DNA of 64,000 nt from Nageia nagi (GCA_050084985.1 JBITNC010000001.1:46004001-46068000); one strand, 5' to 3'. Shown: positions 45,576-57,947, numbered from the stretch's first letter. Notes: generated by a model not told the origin, from the sequence alone. A program made the numbers and translations.

Positions 45576-47902
45576 TATTCAAATACATGTGACACTGAGA
45601 GGGGGGATTAATTAGTGTATCTTAAAATTTTACCAAGTGTGAAAACTAAAATAAGAAAACAAACATACAATCACATATCACACAACAAGGATGTATAGTG
45701 GAAACCTAATATGGGAAAAACCATTATGTAAAAAGGATCACTTGAACTCTAATCCAAATATGGCCACAACAAGGTTACAATGTTTCATAGTACACACTAT
45801 GAGGAATAATACCAAATACCCTATCATTCTATAGCACCAACTACAAGGAACACTAACTCCTCTCACCAAGCACCCACTTGACAAACTTTGATAACAAAGA
45901 TGAAGGATTGATTGTTGTTCACACAAGACCCTGAATAGTCTAGCTCCAATACTAACTCCTCTCATACTTATGGTCTATTTTCTCATACTCTATTGAATAC
46001 TCCACACATAGAACTGAATCACAACTATTTATTTTCAAAACCTCAATCTAACTCCCACTACATGCCTTTGTATAGTTTAACATTTCTCAAAGATATTGCC
46101 TTATCAATCATTATCACAATTATCTTCAAGCTAGATATCTATTGTAAATGAAAGAATCAACACTATCTTTATGGTGGTTACCAAAAATTTAGTCTAGGAA
46201 GAATAACCTCACAATAATGCTTTCTTCACTTTCCTCCTTTTATAAAGCAATAAACCATTTCTAGGTTTTGTTGATCTAGTTATTCACAAACTCCCCTCAA
46301 AATGTTAGTTGAAACTGATACTATATGTGGAAGTTATGACCAAAATACAAATATAATATTTTCAAAAATATCTATGCAAATATGATAAAAATAATACTAC
46401 AAATATGCTCCTTTTATTATAAATAACTACAAACTCTAACCTTTGTTAAATGATGCACCTTCTTAAATCAATATGATGCCCCTTTCCTTGAAGAAAAATT
46501 TGCCTTTATCACCAATAGACTGATTTGTTTGAAGTGCCTAGAAATAGTTTGACCTCAAGACTCCATATATATTACTCGCAATAACATAAAGTATCTTCTT
46601 AAAAATAAATTTTCAACACATTTAGTATATACAAAAAGGAAAATAATCATACATGAAGATAAATCTACCAAGCTTTTCCAACAATAATACAATGCTACGA
46701 AGTTTCACTGTACCCAATAAGCATACAAGTCTTTTCACTAATATTAGAATTTAAGATGTGTTACATACCCTATCAATAAGAATGAGATTGATATATGAAA
46801 ATGATGTCAACTCACAAGCATGCCATGTGTCATTCAATGATAGGAAAGCATTTTGTCAAACAATTCACATGCATCCTCTCATTGCTAAGTGAAGATATTA
46901 CTAGCATTTTGTCAAACATGTCACAGCCTTGTCTATGCAATTTGATTATTTATTTTCCTCATACAAACTTGAGAGGTATTTTGTCAAATAATTCATATGC
47001 TAAAGCATGAAAAATAAGATAAAAATAGCTTTGGAGTCATTTTCAAAGAGCTATAATGTTTTACTAGGTGCACAGTTTAACATGAAATTTGGACCACATA
47101 TTATACTTATAACCAAGTACATTTTATCAAAATTTGAAAGTATAAATCCTCCTAGTTTATGAACAACATTTCTCTTAAAGTGGCCTCTAACAGAGATTTG
47201 AAGACATTTTGTTAAACTATACACAAGCTTAGTTTTGTACACATTAGAGATTCTCATAGTTTGGGACCTCAAATCGAGATGATTCAAAAGATAAAGTTGC
47301 TTATATTGCTAATTTATATGTACGATATTTTAAATTCCAAATTATAATACTTTATGAGCCCAAAACAATCATTCGACTATTTCCTTGATAGTCAAAATTT
47401 ATGCCCAAAACTAGAAAAAGTGACCTGAATGCATTTTGTGATGCTAAATATTTTCACATGCAAACTCTATTAACCTTGAAAATTTAAACATGAATTATTG
47501 GTATATAGTACTGTAGCCTTTGAATCATTATTGTTTGCTCATAGTTTGATCTACATGGAGCTAATTTCACCTAGATTTCTAACTATTCCATAATCCACAA
47601 AAGTTCTTGAAAATGATTCGACATTGAATTTGACCATTCCAATGCTATACACAAGATTATTTTTATGCCAAAAATTGGTCCAAATCTTCTCAAGTTTTTC
47701 TATCACTTTTCATTTGCAATTTTTTCCCCTTGACAATTTTGGTACCTCTTAACAATTTTTGGTCCCTTTATCATTTTTATGTTCGAAAACTTTTCAAATC
47801 TTGTTGAAATCATCCCTTCCACATGTGCAACCATGGGAACTATATGCACATTGATTTCATCATGTTGACAATAATGAAAACACCACTACCTTATACTCAA
47901 CA
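45576..47902 (-). repeat. 5' LTR of element D
   Basis: Bounded by the primer site on the left and TGTTGAGTATAAGG (minus strand) on the right; about 2.3 kb. Only the outer 930 bp has a partner (39272-40196), so the length rests on the primer site and the terminal motif. The ORFs at 45738, 46795 and 47051 inside it are noncoding. Confidence 0.55.
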
Positions 47903-48510
47903 ACTTGTAAAATTTAAATCTCCAACATACTCCCCCTTAAAGGTGAGAGAGATGACCAGGTAGTGTCTTAGATTTACAAACTAATGTGTAGCAACCCCCT
48001 TGGTGAACAAATCAGCCATATTTTCCTCTCTCTAGAAATAATGCATATTGACAATCTTCTTCTCAACCATGTCTCAGATGAAATGGTATTTCATATCAAA
48101 GTGTTTCAATCTAGAATGATACATAGAATTCTTGGCTAGCTAAATAGTACTTTTGTTATCATATAATAGAGTAGTTGCACCACATGTTTTTCTCTAATCT
48201 TCTCCAAAATCTTCCTCATCTATAAAACTTGGATACTCGCATTTGTAATGGCAATGTATTCAGCTTTAGTGGAGGACAAAGTAATTATTGTTTATTTTGT
48301 AGAATACCATGTGACAAGACCAAAACTAAGGTTGAAATAATTGCCAAGAGTTAATTTTATATCATCTATATTATTACCCTAATCATTTTCACTATATCAA
48401 ACAAGTTTTACATGGTTAATTTTGAGGTAATGGATGCCAAAATCTAGAGTGCCTTTTCCATATCTTAAAATTCTCTTATGTATAGCCATACATATTTTTT
48501 TGGAGATATA
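47903..48510 (-). pseudogene. Copia element E remnant: RNase H end, polypurine tract and first bases of 3' LTR
   Basis: Minus-strand reading: KGTLDFGIHY-like start (with changes) near 48460, SFGLVTWYSTK, stop, TIITLSSTKAEYIAITNAS (about 48290-48230), KNSMYHSRLKHFDMKYHFI, stop, DMVEKKIV (about 48130-48070) and ENMADLFTKGVA (about 48010). Then come a G-rich polypurine run (AAGGGGGAGTA, near 47930) and LTR start TGTTGGAGATTT (47927). It is a different copia family from element D, which interrupts its LTR. Confidence 0.78.
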
Positions 48511-49005
48511 AGAAGGTTTTTTAATGGGTATATTCCCTTTTTTCCAACCTTACTGTTGTTCTTATAGCTATATTTAGTCAATTTTGAGCATGTGTAATGA
48601 TATTTGATTTTGATTCTCTATCGTTTGGTCCATACATCATTGTCTAAGAAATCCAAAAAAATGCATTCAAGTTGGTGAGGTCATATGGTTAGATTCTTTT
48701 GATCATGATCAATGACCAATATTTGAATTTATATACCACCTCTTAAACACATAAGTGTAATATATGTGAATTTTATGTATTTTAAATTTTAGTTTTCCCT
48801 ACCACATAGTTTTCAAGGCAAATCTTGTATTAATTAGGGTAGTTAAACACCTTTTAGTCCATTTTAATCCCATTTGAAGTCCATGATCTAGCCATTTTTG
48901 CCTCTCATATTCTCGAGTGATCACAAATTTAGGGTTCCAAAGCTTCTAGTAATTTCTACCTTCAAGTCTAAGTTTTTTAGTGTACATCCATAGATTTTCA
49001 TCAAA

Positions 49006-50615
49006 ATGGGTAAGTCTTTGATAGCCCAAAGCATTGTTAGAGATAAGAATAAAAATTTCTTCAATACCAATCTATTAGAAAACTATGGAAATTTGAAATT
49101 CAAACCCTCTAAGGCTGATAATGCTGAAGACAAATCCTTGTGGGATCTCCTATATAAGATTTATTTCATTATACTCTTTATGTGGGAAAGATATCATCCC
49201 TACCCAGAATTGGTAGAAGCCCTAGCCCCTCTAACTAAAGTCAAAATAAAAAATGTAGCAAATAGCAAGGGAGCTATAATTCTTTACCTAAGTTATTTTT
49301 CTCTTTATAAAACCATTTTGCAACCCAATGATGCAAAGCCTTAGTGTAATGTGAAAGTTTTCAAAAAAGACATCGATAAATATCCCTTAAAATGGTTATA
49401 CCCTTACCTTTTGAATCTTGCTATTGAGGAGAATAATTTTTATGAGATTTCAAAGTTTAAAACTAACTTGTCTTGCCTAATTATTATGATCATGGTTTTG
49501 TTTGATGAGAAATACATCCATATTATGCATCCATAGCATATCACCATGGCATTTCAGGTTATTATGAATCATGATAAGTTTCATCAAAATTGGTTTGAGA
49601 TGGTCAAAGATAGGTTAGCCATGAGATTTATGAATAAAGATAGATTGAATGAATATCACTACTCCTCTTTATTGTGTTGGCTATTACTTCACCAACATTC
49701 AGAGGCCTTTCTTGACCTACAATTAGCTTAAACAGATGAATATGAAAATCCTTAGAGGGTATACAAATGGACATATGTGCTCAACATCAAGGGATCTTAT
49801 TATGATTTTATGAGATACTTTCTTTTCCCTATCTTAAATTTCATTTCTAACAAAAATCTTCCTAGATTTTCCAAGCTAGCAATTAGAAACCTAAAGCAAG
49901 GATAGTTTTGGAAAGCTGATTACTACTTCATAGAGAATTATACAATTATAATATTGAATGGATTCTATGATAAGCCCATGAAACTTTCATTTTTTATTTC
50001 AAATTAGGTATTTAGGAATGGATTCTATGATAAGCCCATGATTTATGGGGATTCCCTAAGGGAAAGAAGAGTATATATACATATGCCCTAGGCTTTAACA
50101 CAATTTAGGCCTATAATAAATGTTGTTGGGAATATCTCACAACAAAGATGTAGAGATTATAGTTGAAAAAAAATTTAGTATCTTGACCATATGATCCTTT
50201 GGGATTTTTTATTTCTAATTTAAAAATGGTCAAATCAAAGGCTCCCAATTTTTTTAGAGTTTCTATGGATAAGTTTGAGAATTTTTGGAATAACTATGAA
50301 TATTGGCTAATTTTGTTGATACATTACTAGAGACTTCTTATTTTTCTTTATAGAGGAGAAATTATACTATTAGAGTTGAGCATTCCTCTACCTTAGATAA
50401 AGAGATTAGTTTTCCCAATGCCCTTAAAAAAAGCCTTGATAAGTCAAATTGGTCAAAATACAAGAAAAAGTGTTTTGTATAGTACTAGTAGAAAGTAAGA
50501 AGAAATATTTAGGCTAGATGTCTGAAGAATTCTTATATGCTTATGACAGAGAATATGCTACTACGAAAACTATAAATCCCTAGAAGAAGAAGGTTGGAAC
50601 TCACCTGGAACTTTA
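49006..50615 (+). pseudogene. Unrecognised ORF family P1, 5' part (split by element B)
   Basis: Not recognised. From ATG 49006 (MGKSLIAQSIVRDKNKNFF), with frame changes and stops at about 49344 and 49536, the sequence stays protein-like for over 1 kb: LVEALAPLTKVKIKNVA, KWLYPYLLNLAIEENNFYEI, HDKFHQNWFEMVKDRLAMRF, YHYSSLLCWLLLHQHSEAFL. Beyond about 50050 it decays. There is no RT, protease or integrase motif. A 26-bp exact repeat occurs 60 bp apart (49956 and 50016). The reading continues across the element B insertion at 59204 with Lys/Glu-rich sequence. It may be the extra or gag ORF of an unclassified retroelement or a multicopy host gene. Confidence 0.5.
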
Positions 50616-51486
50616 TGTTAACACATAAAATTTGATTTATGTATTTGTTAATACATTATAAAATAGTTGCCTACACTTATAATTAGTTATTAATGTTATT
50701 TTGGATTTCATTAATAAATATCATTATTTACTATGTTTCTCTTGCTTATGTAGGTACATGTCGACTCAAGGAGTGCATCATATTATCTACTACCTATATA
50801 AATAAGGGATCTAATAGTAAGTTCATAATATCAAGGATACACATGATCCCACATATGGTCTTGATAATGGCAATCATATTGTAAGGTGTCTCTTAACACC
50901 GCTTGTTAAGCCTAATTTTGTGTATCCCCTTCTTGCGAGCATTCTGAAGAATTGAGAGACCTATCTGATAATCATACTACGATCATCTCAAGATTTTAGT
51001 GGGGGTGTAGACTTGTTGGAGATGGATCATAGCCTATTGAAGGTCGCTAGCACTCCTCTATGGATGAATACAGACCATCGGTGTTCCTATCTAGTGCAAC
51101 AAACACCTCCCATGACCTTCTTTTGTGACTTTTCAGCTTCATGATTTTAGGTGTGGACAACATTGGATCCTAGGATTTCATCATCAGCTTCATTTTGAAC
51201 ATGCTCTGTGAAGTGGGTATATAATTTCAATCTTGATAGGCAGTGTCATTTTACTCCTATTTTATCATACATATATTTCGCATTTACTTGTTACATACTT
51301 ATCAGTGAACCTGAATTTATCAAGCAAATTTTGAGTTTAATCAATTTGTCAAAATACTTGTTGTTATGTTTCATTATTTTGTGTATAAATTGCTATCCAT
51401 AGCTCAAGTTACAAGTGCATTTGAGTGTGTGAATGCTTTCCTTTATTGCTCATTTATTTGCATGCTCAAATTTTTACTTGTAAACA
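50616..51486 (+). repeat. 5' LTR of element B
   Basis: Begins TGTTAACACATAAAATTT and ends CTTGTAAACA. The copy at 58328-59198 has the same length. The small ORF at 50693-50884 recurs in the other LTR and is not a gene. Confidence 0.95.
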
Positions 51487-51488
51487 TC

Positions 51489-51498
51489 TGGTGAACCC
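51489..51498 (+). promoter_or_regulatory. Element B primer binding site (TGGTGAACCC)
   Basis: Two bases after the 5' LTR. Same core as element A. A GTGAAC...GTTCAC inverted pair follows within 20 bp (51491-51511). Confidence 0.75.
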
Positions 51499-51577
51499 GA
51501 TGTGAAGTTCACATCATTGTACTAAAACCCTAAGGGTTTTAGTTAGGACTAATATCTATTTTGTGAGTGTTTTAGTT

Positions 51578-53092
51578 ATGGATCAACTTAAATTATTCTT
51601 ACGTAGTCTTTTAAGAAGAGATCTGGAATAATTATTGGGTGAAATTAGACATGATGGTCCAGAGGGATCTGGAGGAATGTGAAATAGTGATGAGGGTGAC
51701 AATAGTAACCTTCAAGCTACTATAGAGGGTATGCAAAGGCAAATCGATAGATTGGCAAGGGGATCAGCTCCGCCTAATGATTCTTTTGAATTTGGTAGTC
51801 CCTTATGCGATGAGATTCATAGGCACATGCCACCATATGATTATAAAGAGCTAAAATTCTGTAAGTTCAATGGTGAAGGAGATCTGAGGAGACATCTACA
51901 AGGATTCAAGGATGAGTGCGAACTCAAAATCAGTACAGATCAAAGATTACAAGCCAAATTCTTTCCCCATAGCTTGGAGGGAGAGGCTCGAGAATGGTTT
52001 TATGCCCTACCTGAAAGGTCCATCACATCATTTGGAGAATTCAGTAGTTTATTCCTTAAGCAATACAAGCATAACATCAAGCAGGAGATTATGGTATTAG
52101 ATTTATGCACTATAAAGCAAGGTAGTGATGAGAAATAGGACAAATTTGTTGTGAGGTTTAAGAAGACATGGCAGCAAGTGAAGACCAGATTGATAGAAAA
52201 AGAGGTAAATAATATTTTTAAAGAAGTTGTTATCTTACCTTTGCAATCACATGTCATCGATTATACACATCTTGCATTTTCGGATATGACATATAAATTG
52301 TTAGAGAAAGAGAAAGTCCTTGTGAAGCTAGGGCTTGTGAAGTATGGCAGTGATGATAAGGCTAAAGTGAAGGATAAGAGATCATAATCACTAAAGAAGG
52401 AGAAAACTATCCATCTGGTCAAGAAGACAAGCAAGCCGAAAGAGAGGAAATTTGTGAAATTTCCCATACCTCTGAGATATATCCTAAAAGACCTTATGGC
52501 GAAAGGGTTGTTACAACCCTTACCTAAGCATGAAGAAGATCCTACAGTAGAAAGACCCACTTGTTATAAAGAAGATAGGTATTACGAGTATCATCAGACT
52601 AAGGGCCATGCTACTAATGGGTGTGGAAGCCTTAGGAATAGAATACAAAAGCTCATAAAAGATGGATTCTATGTGTGTCTGGAAAAGGTCAAAGATGCAG
52701 GGGAAGAGCAACATGTCAATGTGATTTTCCATGAAGATGTTTGTGCGACACTCACAAGAGGGAGAGCTAGAGAGATGGTCGATCTAGTTACCTACGAGAA
52801 GGAGCTACCAAAAGATCCTAGAAGTTTTGATTTGATTGAGCAATTAAAGAGCACACAAGCTAAGGTTAGTCTTTTTGAGTTACTTCAGATTTCAGCACCT
52901 CATAGGGAGATGATGAATCAAGTTTTTAGGAATAGTCATATAGATAGAAATATTTCCATTGCTGCTTTTGTGGAAAAGGCAGAGATTTGGGGTAAAGGGA
53001 AGTTATTGCATTTTACCCTAGCGAGAAGCCTAGTAAGGACATCACTAAGCTTCATTCACCTTTGTTCATTAAGGTGGATTCCTTTGGAATAA
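51578..53092 (+). pseudogene. Element B Gag
   Basis: One frame from ATG 51578 (MDQLKLFLRSLL) to 53092, interrupted only by point stops. Capsid-like region at 51731-52138: YKELKFCKFNGEGDLRRHLQ, EGEAREWFYALPERSITSF, FLKQYKHNI. A basic linker follows, then a knuckle-like YYEYHQTKGHATNGC near 52578-52622, where the first Cys is lost to Tyr. The end passes toward the protease after a frameshift near 53050-53070. The capsid shell and RNA binding are the known roles. Confidence 0.88.
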
Positions 53093-54090
53093 TAGTTAAG
53101 AGGTCATTGATAGATGGTGGGGCAGCCCTAAATATTGCTACCACTCATCTGTTGGAGCAATTTGATCTGGATTTGCTACCTCCAAGAGAAGAGACTACCA
53201 TGAGAGTCTAGGGATTTGATGACATACCTAAAAGATGTGTAGGAATTATCACATTACCAATCAAGGTTGGTAATAAAGTGCTTGACACTCTATTTTATAT
53301 CACAGAAGGAAAGCCTTCATTCAACTTTATTCTTGGAAGACCTTGGATAGATGATATGGATGGAGTGACATCAACATTACATAGGTGTTTTAAATTCTAT
53401 TTTGAGGGGAATGTCTATAAGGTTGAGGTAGATGAATAGATGGCCAAGCAGTGTAACTTTGTCCTCTTGGAGAGATTTGTTCCATGTGATGTGGAAGATG
53501 AAACCCTTCTAGCTAGGAATGACCAGATTTACAGGAAAGCATTACAGAAAATCAATGTGATGGGTATCGAGATTGGCTCATATGTTATCACGAACATCAA
53601 TGAAATCAGTTTAGACAGAAACTTCAATGAACAGTAGCAAGGTCAGGAAGAAGAATGCCCATGCTCCTTTTCACTGATAGGGGACCATCAGTGGTCTTCT
53701 TCTAGGGAAGAAATGAAGAAAAACCAATCAAGTATAATTTCGTATCAGGGTGGTGATCATGTTTGTCAAGATAGAATTTCAAAAATAGTGCATATCGATG
53801 AGTGGGTAAGTGTAATTGATTGCGAGATTGATGAGGAAGATGCTATACACACTATAGATCTATTTCAGAATGATGATGCCTTTTTAGAAGTATTAGGCAC
53901 TAGAACAGAATATCCAATAAGGCATAAAAAGAGAATTCAAACGCATTATTTAGATATACATGCTTATTTCGAGGAATCCAGAGATGATAAGATTAAGGGT
54001 TTGGGAGAGTTACCATTACCTTTGCCATTAGAAGTTGAGGTTACCTGGTTGAATGAAGAAATTGAAGAAGTTAATATCAACTCTTAAGAG
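53060..54090 (+). pseudogene. Element B aspartic protease and linker
   Basis: VKRSLIDGGAALNIATTHLL (about 53095-53155) is the retropepsin active site with D-G-G in place of D-[ST]-G. FILGRPWIDDMDGVTSTLH (about 53330) is the downstream signature. The linker 53440-54087 is acidic and ends before RT. A 'GCCCATGCTCC' motif near 53656 recurs in the 3' untranslated region at 57539. Confidence 0.8.
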
Positions 54091-55640
54091 ATACTGTGAA
54101 TACTAAAAATGGGTAAGCTTCTTTAGGCACCATTACAGAATGAATTAGTTCAATCTTTTCATAATTATTCTGAGCTATTTGCATGGTCTTACAAAGATAT
54201 GCCAAGGTTAGATGAGAATTTTGTGGTTCATAACCTTGTGGTCAAAAAAGGGGCAATGCTAGTAAAACAAAAGCCATGAAAAATGCCTTTTGAAGTTTCA
54301 TTGCTTGTGAAGAAGGAAATAGAGAAATTGCTAGAAGTTGGATTCATAAGATCCATAGACTACTTAGAATGGATCGCTAATATAGTTCTAGTTAAGAAGC
54401 CTATAGGTGAAATCAGAGTGTGTACTAATTTTAGGGATCTCAATAAGGCTTGTCCAAAAGATGATTTTCCATTGCCTAACATAGATATGATCATTGACAG
54501 TTTAGCAGGATATGAGATGTTGTTATTTATGGATGGCTTTTTGGGATATAATCAGATTAAAATCAAAGAGAGTGATCAACATAAAATAGCTTTTAGAACA
54601 CCTTGGGGCAACTTTTGCTACAAGGTAATGCCATTTGGTCTCAAGAATGCAGGAGCTACATACCAAAGAGCCATGACAGCTATGTTCCATGATTTCATTC
54701 ATAAGACAATAGAGGTATATGTTGATGACATTTTGATAAAATCCAAGAACAAAGAAGATCATGTTCAAGATTTGAAAGCAGCATTTGAGATGATGAGACA
54801 ATACAAGTTAATAGTTAAGCCATAGAAGTGTGTATTTGGTGTTTCATTAGGAAAGCTCTTGGGACATATTGTCTCAAGGAGAGGTGTGGAAGTGGATCCC
54901 AAAAAGATCAAAGCCATCATAGAAATGGCACCTCCAACAAATCTCAAGCAATTAAGGAGTTTATAAGGTAAAATATAGGCCATTAGAAGATTTATATGTC
55001 AATTAATAGATAAGATAGCTCCTATGTCTCATTTACTTAAGAAAGATGTTGAGTTTAAATGGGATGATAAATGTCAAGAGTCATTTGATAAGATAAAAGA
55101 ATATTTGTTACACCCATCGATGTTAGCTCCATATAGGCATGGAGAACCCCTTTGGCTTTATGTTTCAGCTATAAAGCATGCATTTGGAGTAATGCTTGCT
55201 AAGAAGGAGGAAGATGAAAAGAGAGGGCTATCTATTTTATCAGTAGGACATTGAAGGATTATGAGACTAGATACACTCCTATTGAGAAGTTATGTCAATG
55301 TGTGGTGTTTGCTATTGAAAGGTTACAACATTACATGATCAATAACACTACACATGTGCTTACATAGGTAGATCCATTGAGGTACTTAATGTCAAAGCCT
55401 TGCCTTGATGGAAGAGCAGCAAAATGGGTCATGTTACTTCAAGAATTTGATCTCAGATTTGTTAAGCAAAAATCAATTAAGGGATAGGCAATCATAGATT
55501 TTGTTGCAGAATTCCCCACAAGGGATAGTACAGAGCTTAGAGAAGAATTCAAGGATGAATGTGCATTGATAGATATGGTAGAGGTTGCAGAGAAGGACCA
55601 CCCATGGCATATTTATGACAATGATAGGACCACTGATGTT
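54091..55640 (+). pseudogene. Element B reverse transcriptase and RNase H
   Basis: RT at 54283-54825: RVCTNFRDLNKACPKDDFPL, LLFMDGFLGYNQIKI, FRTPWGNFCYKVMPFGLKNA, YVDDILIKS with both catalytic Asp. The thumb region follows with stops at 54964 and 55485. RNase H starts at about 55024: FKWDDKCQESFDKIKEYL, YVSAIKHAFGVMLAKK, and EFDLRFVKQKSIKG then TAG. It stays in a single frame with integrase until about 56410. Confidence 0.92.
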
Positions 55641-55990
55641 TGATCTCCAAGAGAATCTAAACCTTGGAAGTTATACTTTGATGGGTCTAGGTGTATGCAT
55701 GGATTAGGAGCAGGAATTACGTTAATATCCCTGTAGAATGATGTCATTCCTATGTCCTACAAATTGTCATTTGAATGCACTAACAATATGGCAAAATGTG
55801 AAGCTCTTATATTGGACTTGAAGGTAGCTACAGAAATTGGTATTTCATGGATACGTATTTATGGAGATTCATAGCTAATAGTTAAGCAGGTCAACGAGGT
55901 TTACAAGACCAAAGATGAAAAGCTTATCCCTTATAGGGATTATGTTATCAAGTTACTCACATATTTCAAAAAAATATCAATTAGAAAGTG
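55641..55990 (+). pseudogene. Element B archaeal-type second RNase H domain
   Basis: KPWKLYFDGSRCMHGLGAGI, YKLSFECTNNMAKCEALILD and IRIYGDS, then TAG, LIVKQVNEVYKTKDEK. The extra RNase H between the standard RNase H and integrase is the hallmark of the Tat lineage. The same domain is inverted in element A. Confidence 0.85.
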
Positions 55991-57421
55991 TCCCAAGGAG
56001 TAGCAACAGACTAGTAGATGCAATGGCAAGTGTGGCATCGCTTATACCATTGGAAGTTAAGGACAAAGAAACTAGCTTCACCATTAAAAACCTAAAAACT
56101 TCATCCACTACCAAGGAAAGTGCAATATGTGTGGTCCAAAGAGTTGGGTATGAGAAGATTCCATGGTACCAACATATCTATAGATATTTGAAGGATGATT
56201 TTATTGATGCTACTCTTGATAAGCGAGAGCAAATTAGAATAAAGAGGCTTGCAACTAGGTACGTTATCATTGGTGATGTGCTTTACAAAAGGTCATTTAA
56301 TGGTATTCTTTTAAGGTGCCTTCTTGTTGAGGAAATTGCAAAAGTATTAGAGCATGCCCATGGGGGGGCATGTGGGGGCATTTTAATGGGAGATCAATTT
56401 TTGGCAAGCTAATCAGGATGGGTTATTGGTGGCGTACCATGGAGCATGATTGTTTTGAGCATGTCAAGAAATGTGAGCAATGTCAAAGGCATGCACATCT
56501 TGAGCTTACACCAACTCAGGAATTGAACTATGTTACATCGCCATGGCCTTTCTCTATGTGGGCTATGGATTTCATGGGTGTTATTAACCCACCATCTAGT
56601 GAGGGGCACACGTTTATCTTAGTTGCTACAGAATATTATATGAAGTGGGTTGAGGCTATCCCTTTAAAAATAGCTATACAGAAGCATGTGATCAAGTTCA
56701 TCAAGGAATACATCATTTGTAGGTTTGGCATACCACAAAGGTTGGTTATGGACAATGGGGCTAACTTCATAGGTAAGAATATCAAAGAATTTTTCCAAAA
56801 AATGAGGATTGAGCAGAGATTTTCTTCAGTTTACTACCCTCAAGGTAATGGGCAGGTTGAAGCTACAAACAAGATGATCAAAAGGATATTGGCCAAGAAT
56901 ATCAAGAAGAATGGGAGAGATTGGCATGAGCAATTACCTTACACTTTATGGGCATATAGACAAGTGAAAGGATAGCAACAGGTGCTACCCCATACTCTCT
57001 TATGTTTGGAGATGAGGCAGTTGTCCCTCTTGAGATTGAGATCCCATCTTTGAGGATTGCACTCAAGGATGTGATGAAGGAACCACAATATTTGGAGGCA
57101 AGATTGAATCAACTTGAAGCACTAGATGAAAAGAGAATCACTACATTGGAACACCTCAAAGCATATCAGCATAGGATTAAAAGATCATATGGCAAGAGAG
57201 TGGTCCCTAAGGATTTTGAGGTTGGAGATATTATCTTGCAGGAGAATATTTCCAATACTACAGCTAGAGATGAGCTTAAGGGAAAGTTTGAGCCAAATTG
57301 GGTTGGATTGTACCTTATTACAAAAGTATTTAGTAGAGGTGCTTATAGGTTGTCTACATTAGATGGGGAGATTCTCAAGAATCCCATCAATGCTAGGCAT
57401 TTGAAGAAGTATTACATCTAG
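55991..57421 (+). pseudogene. Element B integrase
   Basis: Linker with KRLATRYVIIGDVLYKRSFN, then an HHCC-type zinc site whose H-x3-C and C-x2-C parts are visible (AHGGAC near 56360 and HVKKCEQCQRHA near 56470). Core: WPFSMWAMDFMGVI with the first Asp, RFGIPQRLVMDNGANF with the second, and YPQGNGQVEATNK with the catalytic Glu, so the D-D-E triad is visible. C-terminal part 57002-57421: GDEAVVPLEIEIPS ... LKGKFEPNWVGLYL ... NARHLKKYYI. Frameshifts near 56400 and 56980. Confidence 0.92.
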
Positions 57422-57947
57422 GTGGCCTGCAGGTCGATGCATGCATCTTGGTCATAGGGAAGTATACTAAAGGAATGATCATGCAAGCAGATGTCATGGA
57501 GCCAAATTAGAGAGTCAGTTTGAGGTAAGAAGAGGAGCGCCCATGCTCCATATCCATGAGAAGTAGGCCAACCATGGTCCTATATTTAAGTTAGAAGCAG
57601 CTAGTTTGAAGATCCTTTATGCCTCTTGGTGGAGTTCTAGCTCCTAGTTTGGTCAAATTTATCAGTTTGGTCAAATTCATCATATTATTAGTAGTTTATT
57701 ATATGCCTCTTAGTGGAGTTCCAACTCCCAGATTGGTCAAATTTATCAATCTTGTTAGATTTATCAGATTATCAATAGTTTATCATATGCCTCTTAGCGG
57801 AGTTTTAGCTCCACATTACATGCCCCTTGGTGGAGTATTAGCTCCATATCAATTACCATGCCTCTTGGTAGGGAGTCCAGCTCCCACAGAATCATTAGAT
57901 TGAACCATCAATGATAGGAGATGGTTGTACTCCACATAATATATATA

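Larger units (their letters stand above)
39272..47902 (-). mobile_element. Ty1/copia LTR retrotransposon D (SIRE-like), degenerate
   Basis: Reads right to left: 5' LTR 45576-47902, iMet primer site 45563-45573, gag (45053 to 43650), gag-pre-integrase and integrase (43284 to 42165), RT (near 41423) and RNase H (40701 to 40411). The 3' LTR is truncated (39272-40196) by D2. The integrase-before-RT order defines copia. All frames are interrupted. The right end sits 25 bp inside another copia LTR (element E), so D inserted into E. Confidence 0.8.

Noticed and set aside
47051-47287. 78-codon ORF with a counterpart near 39509-39721
   Set aside because: It falls in the paired LTR segment of element D; similarity reflects LTR duplication, and the two ORFs are on opposite strands.
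50693-50884. 63-codon ORF, with a similar one at 58351-58596
   Set aside because: Both lie in the LTRs of element B and are similar only because the LTRs are copies.
57619-57903. 94-codon ORF with repeated MPLGGV-like motif
   Set aside because: Generated by the ATG-led tandem repeat in the 3' untranslated region of element B, with no protein partner in the element.
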